Positions 1 through 5,157 of a DNA stretch of 5,157 nt are shown here, piece after piece (the stretch's first letter is position 1; the number at the start of each line of letters is the position of its first letter). The notes beneath the pieces were generated by a model. That model made no database searches, was not told where the DNA came from, and saw nothing but the letters and a program-made list of their open reading frames with translations. The translations under genes were made by a program, and so were the position numbers. Source of the DNA: an uncultured Ruminococcus sp. (GTDB taxonomy: Bacteria; Bacillota; Clostridia; Oscillospirales; Acutalibacteraceae); assembly GCA_905234305.1 (NCBI GenBank), contig CAJOHT010000158.1, forward strand, positions 1-5,157. Direction: 5' to 3'.

Positions 1-507
1 AGAGTTGGAATTATTAGCAAGATAGCTGAAATTGGCGAGCCCCGCTTCCTTTGTCACCTTGTCGTAAGGACCGTTATGGGTCGTCTGACCTGTAACGTGA
101 CCGTTCTTATCGATATGGTAAGGATAAGCGTCGTGGTTATTACAGAAGTTTCCGAAATAAAGCGGATGATTCCAGTTGCCTGAATTATCGCTTATATATT
201 TATTGAACTGCTTAAAAGGATACCAGTCATCCTTTGAACCGTTATAACTCGTACCCGCCTGAACAGGATTAAGCCAGTCGTTTTTATCCCTCTCCGTATC
301 GGATAAGTAGTCAAAATAAGTGGCGTTTACCCAGAACGCGTCGTCCGCCTGAGACTGAGCCTGTGTACCTACGGGGACTCTCTCCTCGCCTGTAGCGAAA
401 ACGCTGAATCCCGATACCGAAACGGTAGATACGATCAACAATACGGCTAAAAGCATAGGAAGAACCTTCGCCTTTAATAATCCGTGACCTTTAGAAAGAT
501 ATTTCAA
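1..507 (-). CDS. Secreted protein of unknown function, N-terminal part (cut by window edge)
   Basis: The frame is open for 169 codons from a TTG at 507 to the window edge, so the C-terminus is missing. I chose the TTG because a strong Shine-Dalgarno, AGGAGGG (515-521), lies 7 bases upstream. The only other nearby start, Met18, sits inside the signal peptide with no ribosome binding site. Residues 1-14 are lysine-rich, 15-37 are hydrophobic, and a likely signal peptidase I site follows Val-Phe-Ala38, so export by Sec is expected. The mature part is polar and rich in Asp, Asn, Tyr and Trp, with stretches such as FWVNATYFDYLSD (about residues 58-70), DDWYPFKQFNKYISD and HPLYFGNFCNNHDAYPY. From memory this resembles the N-terminal region of large surface proteins of ruminococci, but I cannot assign a family. 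It is transcribed separately from the PTS operon, having its own promoter and an upstream terminator. Confidence 0.85.
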   Translation of the reverse strand, partial: MKYLSKGHGLLKAKVLPMLLAVLLIVSTVSVSGFSVFATGEERVPVGTQAQSQADDAFWVNATYFDYLSDTERDKNDWLNPVQAGTSYNGSKDDWYPFKQFNKYISDNSGNWNHPLYFGNFCNNHDAYPYHIDKNGHVTGQTTHNGPYDKVTKEAGLANFSYLANNSNS

Positions 508-563
508 AACTTTTCCCTCCTGCGCAAAACAACGTCAAGCCGCTCCGCTATTTTAGTGTAAAA

Positions 564-572
564 ATTATAACA
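564..572 (-). promoter_or_regulatory. Extended -10 promoter of the secreted-protein gene
   Basis: On the minus strand the sequence reads TGT-TATAAT: a consensus -10 (564-569) with the TG of an extended -10 element. It lies about 57 bases upstream of the TTG start, leaving a 5' leader of roughly 50 bases. At 17-bp spacing the -35 position (587-592) reads AAATAG, which is far from TTGACA. Recognition would therefore rely on the extended -10 or on an activator. The start point has not been measured. Confidence 0.55.
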
Positions 573-588
573 AAAAAATTCACATACT

Positions 589-620
589 ATTTTCTTTTAA
601 ATAATTATTTTAAAGAAAAT
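589..620. repeat. 32-bp AT-rich near-perfect inverted repeat (possible operator)
   Basis: Two 16-base arms meet at a central AATT (centre 604/605) and match at 15 of 16 positions; the one mismatch is T598 against T611. The outer arms read ATTTTCTTT and AAAGAAAAT. The dyad overlaps the poor -35 region of the extended -10 promoter at 564-572 and is centred about 48 bases upstream of the expected transcription start. That position suits a dimeric regulator. It contains only two G/C base pairs, so it would make a weak RNA hairpin and is a poor terminator. Chance symmetry in AT-rich DNA cannot be excluded. Confidence 0.4.
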
Positions 621-663
621 TAATACAAAGAATACTTAACAATCCGTGCTTTTTTGTCGATTT

Positions 664-707
664 TAATTAGAAAGGAAGCAGGCTCAAAGCATTTGCCTTG
701 AGCCTGC
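664..707 (-). terminator. Rho-independent terminator of the fruKA-ptsHI operon
   Basis: On the minus strand GCAGGCTCAA pairs perfectly with TTGAGCCTGC (678-687 with 698-707). Inside it, GGC pairs with GCT through one G-U wobble, giving a 13-bp stem with an AAAT loop. A T-rich tract, TTCCTTTCTAATT, follows the stem. It starts 22 bases after the ptsI stop codon, so it should end the PTS operon transcript and insulate the secreted-protein gene. The U-tract is interrupted by C residues, so some read-through is possible. Confidence 0.85.
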
Positions 708-729
708 GTATTATATTTACTTCTAAACC

Positions 730-2430
730 TTATACTACGGATTTAAGATATTCTAAAATCTCCGCCTCGGTAGCCATATTCATTACATCCTCGGCAACCT
801 TATCCGCCTCAGCCTTAGTCCATTTCGAGATATTCTTACGAACCTTAAGCACCGAAGGAGCCGATACGCTGAATTCGGTTAATCCGAAGGATATCAAAAG
901 CGGAATCATCATCGGATTAGCCGCCGCCTCGCCGCACATTCCGACGGGTATTCCTGCCTCGTTAGCGCATTTAATGATACGTTTTATCATTATCAACACA
1001 CTCGGCTGGAACGGAGAGTAGAGATATGCCACATCGCCGTTGCCGCGGTCAGCCGCCATCGTATAACCCGTTAAATCGTTAGTACCGATACTGAAGAAAT
1101 CGGCTTCCTTAGCCAGCAGATGGGCTATAACGCCCGAAGCCGCTGTTTCGGTCATAACGCCGACCTTAATATTCTCGTCGAACTCTATGCCTGAAGCTCT
1201 TAAGTCGGATTTAGCCTCCTCTACGAGAGCTTTACCCTCTCTGAGTTCCTCAACCGCCGTAATAAGCGGGAACATTATCCGTATATCACCGAACGCGCTG
1301 GCTCTTAAAATCGCCTTAAGCTGGGATTTAAATAGGTCGCGGTTCTTTAAGCAATAACGAATCGCTCTGAAGCCCATAAACGGGTTTTCTTCCTTCTCGA
1401 GCCCGAGATAGGGAATTTCCTTATCGCCGCCGATATCGAGAGTACGGATAATAAGTCCTTTGCCCTTTAAAACGAGCGCCGCCTGCTTATATGCCTCAAA
1501 CTGTTCATCCTCGGTAGGAAGCGCGTTTCTGTCCATAAACAGGAATTCCGTACGGAATAGTCCTACGCCTTCGCCGTCAGCCGCCATAGCCTTAACAGCG
1601 TCCTTAGGAGTTCCGATATTACAGAAAAGCTCGTATTCCTCGCCGCTGGCGGACAGAGTCTTTTTACCGCGGTAATTCTCCAGCTCGCGTTTTTCGCGCA
1701 GGAACGCGTCACGCTTAGCTGAATACTCGCTGATTTCCGCCTCACTCGGAGCGGTAATAACATCTCCCTCGCTGCCGTCAACGATAATCTGCTCTCCCGA
1801 GGAGAGCTTGCCTGTAGCGTTCTCTACGCTCAGCACAGCGGGAATTTCCAGCGCTCGCGCTAAGATAGCGGAGTGGGAGGTCTGGCTTCCAGTTTCGGTG
1901 ACGATACCGACGATGTTATCTTTATTTATACCCGCAGTCATCGAAGGAGTAACTTCTTTAGCGACTAAAACGGTACCTGCGGGAGCGTCGCTTATTTTAA
2001 CTACTTTTATTCCGAGTAAAATCGCGAGGATAGCCGATTTTATATCCTTAACGTCGGCAGCACGCTGCTGGGTAACGTCGTCGTCGACCGCCGAGAACAT
2101 TTCGATGAACATATTACACATCTGCTCCAGCGCGGCCTCGGCACATTGACCGCCTTCGATAAGTTTTTCGATTTCGCCGCCCATAAACGGATCCTTGATC
2201 ATCTGGATATGGCCCTCTAAGATTTCGGCTTCCTTATCGCCCGCGGACTTTCTTAACGCGTCCGCCTGCTCGGTAGTTTCCTCGCAGAATTTATCGACAG
2301 CTCCGCGGTAACGCTCTAATTCCGCCGCGGTATCGGTAACAGTTTTCGGAGTATATTCAAGGGAATGTTCCTCAACTATCATAACTTTTCCGATTCCGAT
2401 ACCCTCGGAAGCAGCTATACCTTTTAACAT
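730..2430 (-). CDS. ptsI: Phosphoenolpyruvate-protein phosphotransferase (PTS Enzyme I)
   Basis: Cytoplasmic Enzyme I takes phosphate from PEP onto a histidine and passes it to HPr, the first step of all PTS sugar uptake. The protein has 566 residues, normal for the family, and appears intact. In order it has the N-terminal HPr-binding helical part (about 30-140), the phosphohistidine domain with GSQTSHSAILARALEIPA (active His186), and the C-terminal PEP-binding TIM barrel (about 250-566). The barrel keeps LFRTEFLF (Arg293), IIRTLDIGGDK (Arg329), Glu428 and Asp452 for Mg2+ (FFSIGTNDL), and Cys499 in GMCGEAA. Adding three to these numbers gives the E. coli positions. I chose the ATG at 2430 rather than the in-frame GTG at 2439, because AGAGGTGA at 2436-2443 is then correctly spaced and the protein begins MLKGIAAS, as is typical. 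It follows ptsH by 67 bases and is last in the operon. Confidence 0.97.
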   Translation of the reverse strand: MLKGIAASEGIGIGKVMIVEEHSLEYTPKTVTDTAAELERYRGAVDKFCEETTEQADALRKSAGDKEAEILEGHIQMIKDPFMGGEIEKLIEGGQCAEAALEQMCNMFIEMFSAVDDDVTQQRAADVKDIKSAILAILLGIKVVKISDAPAGTVLVAKEVTPSMTAGINKDNIVGIVTETGSQTSHSAILARALEIPAVLSVENATGKLSSGEQIIVDGSEGDVITAPSEAEISEYSAKRDAFLREKRELENYRGKKTLSASGEEYELFCNIGTPKDAVKAMAADGEGVGLFRTEFLFMDRNALPTEDEQFEAYKQAALVLKGKGLIIRTLDIGGDKEIPYLGLEKEENPFMGFRAIRYCLKNRDLFKSQLKAILRASAFGDIRIMFPLITAVEELREGKALVEEAKSDLRASGIEFDENIKVGVMTETAASGVIAHLLAKEADFFSIGTNDLTGYTMAADRGNGDVAYLYSPFQPSVLIMIKRIIKCANEAGIPVGMCGEAAANPMMIPLLISFGLTEFSVSAPSVLKVRKNISKWTKAEADKVAEDVMNMATEAEILEYLKSVV

Positions 2431-2435
2431 TTTTT

Positions 2436-2443
2436 TCACCTCT
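2436..2443 (-). promoter_or_regulatory. Ribosome binding site that decides the ptsI start
   Basis: AGAGGTGA lies 5 bases before the ATG at 2430. The alternative GTG start (2437-2439) is inside this motif, so a ribosome bound here cannot use it. Only a few bases separate the motif from the stem-loop at 2447-2474, so the hairpin may limit or help access to it. Confidence 0.75.
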
Positions 2444-2446
2444 CTT

Positions 2447-2474
2447 ATTGCCTTCTCCCGAAGGAGAAGGCAAT
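2447..2474 (-). other. Intercistronic stem-loop with UUCG tetraloop between ptsH and ptsI
   Basis: ATTGCCTTCTCC (2463-2474 on the minus strand) pairs perfectly over 12 bp with GGAGAAGGCAAT (2447-2458) around a TTCG loop closed by C-G. This is the very stable C(UUCG)G form in the operon mRNA. The 3' side is followed by AAGAGAGG rather than a U-tract, so it should not terminate. Its place 23 bases after the ptsH stop and just before the ptsI ribosome binding site suggests it protects the upstream message, guides cleavage, or tunes the HPr to EI ratio. The flanking palindrome CAATTAATTG (2471-2480) could also mark it as a copy of a small dispersed repeat. Confidence 0.7.
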
Positions 2475-2497
2475 TAATTGCGCATTACGAATTGATA

Positions 2498-2763
2498 TTA
2501 CTCGCCGAATCCGCTCTCTACCATTTTAACGGCTTCGTCTAAAGCAGCCTGCTCGTCAGCGCCGTCGGCTACAATTTCGATTTCGTTACCGCATTTAATG
2601 CAAGCCGCGATAATATTCATAAGGCTCTTAGCGTTTACATCCTTGCCGTTATGCTTAATTACTACGTCACAGCCGTATTTTCCCATAGCTGTATAGCGAA
2701 TGTTGACGCGGGGCGCATATGGAAACCCTGAGCGTTTACGATTGTAAGTTTTTTAGATACCAT
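2498..2763 (-). pseudogene. ptsH: Phosphocarrier protein HPr, frameshifted
   Basis: HPr is the small cytoplasmic carrier that passes phosphate from Enzyme I to EIIA. Translation from the ATG at 2763 gives MVSKKLTIVNAQGFHMRPAS, with the active His15 in GFHMRP. AGGTGG (2773-2778) lies 9 bases upstream. After Ala23 the frame is lost, and a TAG at 2662-2664 would leave a 33-residue product. Conserved HPr sequence resumes in another frame at the ATG at 2686 (MGKYGCDVVIKHNGKDVNAK) and runs to the TAA at 2498. Removing two bases of TATA at 2692-2695 gives FATAMGKY, an 87-residue protein. This also puts the regulatory serine of AKSLMN exactly at position 46. The region after Ser46 reads LMNIIAACIKCG, so the IMGVMSLG patch usual in Gram-positive HPr is poorly conserved. 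It lies 37 bases after fruA and shares its transcript. Confidence 0.9.
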
Positions 2764-2800
2764 AGTTTTTTACCACCTTTTACTTATTATTGTCTAAACT

Positions 2801-3181
2801 TTACGCTCTTTTCTTCATTAAGATAGCGAGCATAATCATTCCGAGTACAGCACCGACTAACAGAGCTAAGAAGTACATTAAAGCGTTGCCGATTGTAGGA
2901 AGTACGAAGATACCGCCGTGAGGAGCCCTTAAAGTACAGTTGAATAATGCCGATAAAGCACCTGCCGCGGCTGAGCCTACGATACAGCTCGGGATAACCT
3001 GAAGCGGATGTCCCGCCGCGTAAGGAATAGCTCCTTCTGTGATAAACGAAAGTCCCATAATATAGTTAACAGGACCGCTCTTTCTTTCTTCTTCAGACCA
3101 CTTATTCCTAAAGAATGTTGTCGAGAGAGCGATTGCGATAGGAGGTACCATACCGCCAATCATAACCGCCGCCATAATCAT
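2801..3181 (-). CDS. fruA: FruA C-terminal fragment: second half of fructose EIIC, separated by a frameshift
   Basis: These 126 residues continue the fructose-family EIIC domain interrupted in the fragment at 3178-4701. They begin with the conserved MAAVMIGGMVPPIAIALSTT, then FITEGAIPYAA (residues 46-56), the EIIC substrate-site motif, then RAPHGGIFV and a last membrane helix (about 103-122) ending in KKRA. The ATG at 3181 has no ribosome binding site, and family-like residues NDPASQ continue in this frame up to about 3199. It is therefore not a separate gene but the 3' end of fruA, out of frame. Without it the permease lacks part of the channel and sugar site and should not transport. The stop TAA is 37 bases before ptsH. 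Confidence 0.9.
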   Translation of the reverse strand: MIMAAVMIGGMVPPIAIALSTTFFRNKWSEEERKSGPVNYIMGLSFITEGAIPYAAGHPLQVIPSCIVGSAAAGALSALFNCTLRAPHGGIFVLPTIGNALMYFLALLVGAVLGMIMLAILMKKRA

Positions 3182-4701
3182 CTGGCTTGCGGGATCGTTA
3201 GGTGAGTCGCCTTGTTGAACGGGCCGCCCATATCGATCGCCATCATACCTGCGAGCAGAGCGCAGAGAGGAACAATCATAGCGGGGTTCTTGGACATAGC
3301 TGTAACGCCGTCAGTCATACCCTTATTGATAATACCCATAATCGGGTTAACGGCACACATCATAACTCCGACAATACCTAAACCCACGAGCGGGAAGATA
3401 AGAACAGGTTTAATACCTTCTAATGCTCTCGGTAATTTTTCACAAGCCTTCATAACCACTTTCATAAGCCAGCCTGCGATAAAACCAGCGAGTAACGCGC
3501 CTAAGAAGCCCGAAGGAACGCCGTTAGCGCCGCTGGGATCAGCAAAAGTTGAACCCGCAGCCGCGAGTGAGCCGCCTACAAAACCTACAAGCAATCCCGG
3601 ACGATCGGCAATAGACATCGCGATGAAGCCCGCGAGAATCGGGAGCATAAAGTTGAACGCAATACCGCCGATGGACTTGAACCAAGCAGCTACGGGTGTA
3701 GCCGAACCGAAGTTGCCATCCTGAGGAGCGCCGCATGCCGCGTCAATAAGGAACGCGATAGCGATAAAGATACCGCCTGCTACAACGAACGGAAGCATAT
3801 GGGATACGCCGTTCATTAGGTGTTTATAAAGTTTACGTCCTGCGCTTTCATTTCCGGCATCCTCGGATGCGGAAGCAGCCTTATCGGAGTGGAAAACAGG
3901 AGCCTCTCCGTTAACAATCTTTTTAATAAGCTCCTCGGGTTTATGGATACCGTCGGCAACCTTTGTTGAAAATACAGGCTTGCCGTTGAAGCGGGCTGTG
4001 TCAACGCTCTTATCCGCCGCGATAATAATACCGTCGCATTCAGCGATTTCCTTAGCGGTAAGAACATTCTTAGCTCCGCCCGAGCCGTTAGTTTCAACCT
4101 TAATAGTAATTCCCATTTCCTCGCCCGCTTTAGCTAAAGCCTCGGCAGCCATATAAGTATGGGCGATACCTGTCGGACAGGCGGTTACGGCTAATACGCG
4201 ATAACCTTCCTGCGCAGCTGCGGGTGCAGCAGCTTCCTCAGGGAATTTCTCGGTTTCCTTAGCATCTATAATGTTAAGGAACTCATCCGCTGTTTTTGCC
4301 GCTTTAAGCTGAGCAGTAAAATCGGGATCCATAAGCATCTGCATCATTCTCGCGAGAACCTCGAGATGTACGTCGCCATCCAAGGTAGCCGCAATCATAA
4401 AGATCAGCTTACAGTCAGCGCCGTCGGGAGCGTCATAGTTAACGCCGTCGGGAACCGTTACGGCAGTGAGAGCGGGAGCTTTAACGGCTTCGCTCTTAGC
4501 GTGAGGAATAGCAACTTCCATACCGATAGCGGTAGTTCCCATTTCTTCGCGCTTTAAGATACCCTCTTTGTATGCGGCAGCATCCTTTAGATTACCGCAT
4601 TTCTCGTGCAGGGCAACGAGCTTGTCAATAACATCGCCCTTATCCTTAGCGGATATTCCGAGGGAGATGCCTTGCTTTTTCAGCAAATCAGTTATACGCA
4701 T
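3178..4701 (-). CDS. fruA: PTS fructose permease EIIABC, N-terminal part ending at a frameshift
   Basis: This membrane permease takes up fructose and phosphorylates it at carbon 1. The ATG at 4701 follows AGGAGG (4708-4713) by 6 bases, 15 bases after the fruK stop. Residues 1-148 are EIIA with active His67 in GMEVAIPHAK. An Ala/Glu-rich linker (about 149-165) leads to EIIB (167-265) with phospho-Cys175 in VTACPTGIAHTYMAAEAL. EIIC starts near 290 and shows membrane segments at roughly 302-320, 348-366, 370-384, 398-416, 432-452 and 474-490, up to AIDMGGPFNKA. There the frame is lost: residues 499-507 (THLTIPQAR) are largely out of frame and a TGA at 3178-3180 ends the product at 507 residues. 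With the 126-residue fragment at 2801-3181, the whole protein would have about 630, normal for EIIABC. The neighbouring fruK supports fructose as substrate. Confidence 0.93.
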   Translation of the reverse strand: MRITDLLKKQGISLGISAKDKGDVIDKLVALHEKCGNLKDAAAYKEGILKREEMGTTAIGMEVAIPHAKSEAVKAPALTAVTVPDGVNYDAPDGADCKLIFMIAATLDGDVHLEVLARMMQMLMDPDFTAQLKAAKTADEFLNIIDAKETEKFPEEAAAPAAAQEGYRVLAVTACPTGIAHTYMAAEALAKAGEEMGITIKVETNGSGGAKNVLTAKEIAECDGIIIAADKSVDTARFNGKPVFSTKVADGIHKPEELIKKIVNGEAPVFHSDKAASASEDAGNESAGRKLYKHLMNGVSHMLPFVVAGGIFIAIAFLIDAACGAPQDGNFGSATPVAAWFKSIGGIAFNFMLPILAGFIAMSIADRPGLLVGFVGGSLAAAGSTFADPSGANGVPSGFLGALLAGFIAGWLMKVVMKACEKLPRALEGIKPVLIFPLVGLGIVGVMMCAVNPIMGIINKGMTDGVTAMSKNPAMIVPLCALLAGMMAIDMGGPFNKATHLTIPQAR

Positions 4702-4716
4702 ATTCAGCCTCCTTGA

Positions 4717-5157
4717 TTAAAATTTTTTTAATAATTCATTTATTTTTTCTTTTGTGGCTAGTCCCGGCAAAAACGCTGTCGCGTTACCGCAGGCACTGCC
4801 CAGTTTCAGTGCGTAGGGGTAGCTTTTTTCTTTCTCATAACCCGCAACGAATCCCGCTACCATTGAATCGCCCGAGCCTACGGTATTAATAACCTTTTCC
4901 TTCAATACGCCCATCTTATGTTTTTCTCCGTTCTCGTCGATAAGCATAGCGCCTTCTCCGCCGAGAGAAATAAGCACATTCTGAGCGCCCATTTCCTGGA
5001 GCTTTTTAGCGTATTTTTCGGTATCCTCTTCGGTATTAACCTCCACGTCGAAAATCTCGGAGATTTCCTGACGGTTCGGCTTAATAAGGAACGGCTTATA
5101 TTTTAATGAATTTACAAGCAGCTTTTTAGTAGCGTCTACAACGATCCTGACATCCTT
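4717..5157 (-). CDS. fruK: 1-phosphofructokinase, C-terminal part (cut by window edge)
   Basis: The cytoplasmic PfkB-family kinase uses ATP to convert fructose 1-phosphate, the product of FruA, into fructose 1,6-bisphosphate. The last 146 residues are present; the start lies beyond the window. No internal start is needed, since the frame is open to the edge. Visible family features are IVVDAT, then KPFLIKPNRQEISEIF, where 1-phosphofructokinases have the KPN-E motif, then ISLGGEGAM. The second PfkB signature follows, INTVGSGDSMVAGF, with the catalytic-base Asp at residue 97 of this fragment. Near the C-terminus is GSACGNATAFLPGLATKE, with the GLAT ending typical of FruK. A tagatose-6-phosphate kinase or 6-phosphofructokinase 2 is less likely, given the adjacent fruA. 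It is the first gene seen in the operon; no promoter is visible. Confidence 0.95.
   Translation of the reverse strand, partial: KDVRIVVDATKKLLVNSLKYKPFLIKPNRQEISEIFDVEVNTEEDTEKYAKKLQEMGAQNVLISLGGEGAMLIDENGEKHKMGVLKEKVINTVGSGDSMVAGFVAGYEKEKSYPYALKLGSACGNATAFLPGLATKEKINELLKKF

Noticed and set aside
1808..2149. Plus-strand open frame antisense to ptsI (also 698-1021 and 1460-1675)
   Set aside because: It lies opposite the conserved ptsI coding sequence, has no ribosome binding site or family features, and its translation has the Ser/Ala/Thr-rich look of a shadow frame.
2430..2439. GTG at 2439 as the ptsI start
   Set aside because: It overlaps the Shine-Dalgarno motif that fits the ATG at 2430, and it would add three residues (M-K-K) not typical of the family.
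2447..2474. Intrinsic terminator between ptsH and ptsI
   Set aside because: The stem is strong, but no U-tract follows on either strand; the minus-strand 3' side runs directly into the ptsI ribosome binding site.
2498..2686. Stand-alone 62-residue protein starting at the ATG at 2686
   Set aside because: It is HPr from residue 26 onward, without the active His15 and without a ribosome binding site. The missing N-terminus is present just upstream in another frame.
2662..2697. Programmed -1 frameshifting in ptsH
   Set aside because: There is no slippery heptamer in the right frame between the Ala23 codon and the restart at Met26, and such regulation is not known for HPr. The two-base repeat TATA gives a simpler indel explanation.
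3178..3213. Programmed frameshifting in fruA
   Set aside because: The junction has no homopolymer or tandem slippery codons, and the loop length also appears altered, which points to a deletion.
3212..3724. Plus-strand 170-codon open frame antisense to fruA
   Set aside because: It is the complement of conserved EIIC codons; its Pro/Ile/Ala-rich product is what antisense reading of membrane helices gives.

Overview
The window is one minus-strand locus from what looks like a Gram-positive Firmicute, probably a gut Clostridium-class bacterium of the Oscillospiraceae/Ruminococcus type. This placement is inference. It rests on strong AGGAGG-type ribosome binding sites, AT-rich spacers beside moderate-GC genes, an HPr of Gram-positive layout, and a Sec signal peptide with a lysine-rich start. 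No rRNA or other taxonomic marker is present.

Read in the direction of transcription (high to low coordinates), the main unit is a fructose phosphotransferase operon: the 3' part of fruK (1-phosphofructokinase, cut by the window edge), then fruA (fused EIIA-EIIB-EIIC permease), ptsH (HPr) and ptsI (Enzyme I). It ends in a clear intrinsic terminator. The phosphate route would be PEP to EI His186, HPr His15, EIIA His67, EIIB Cys175, then fructose as it crosses the EIIC channel. FruK then phosphorylates fructose 1-phosphate to fructose 1,6-bisphosphate for glycolysis. Finding the general PTS proteins at the end of a sugar-specific operon suggests that fructose is the main, perhaps only, PTS sugar here. 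The operon promoter lies outside the window.

Two of the four PTS genes are broken by frameshifts as sequenced. ptsH carries a shift between residues 23 and 26, best explained by two extra bases (TATA for TA). fruA carries one about 500 bases away in its EIIC domain, in a loop that also seems a few residues short. Coding is well conserved on both sides of each break, and ptsI and the visible part of fruK are intact, so assembly or sequencing error is the first explanation to exclude. Recent loss of fructose uptake is the biological alternative.

Between ptsH and ptsI is a perfect 12-bp stem closed by a C(UUCG)G tetraloop. It has no U-tract, so it is more likely an RNA processing or stability element, or a dispersed repeat, than a terminator.

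Downstream of the terminator, also on the minus strand, is an unrelated gene for a secreted protein that runs off the left edge. It starts with TTG behind a strong ribosome binding site. It has an extended -10 promoter and, just upstream, a 32-bp AT-rich dyad with one mismatch that could be an operator. I do not see CRISPR arrays, tRNA or rRNA genes, transposases or a new defence-type system here.
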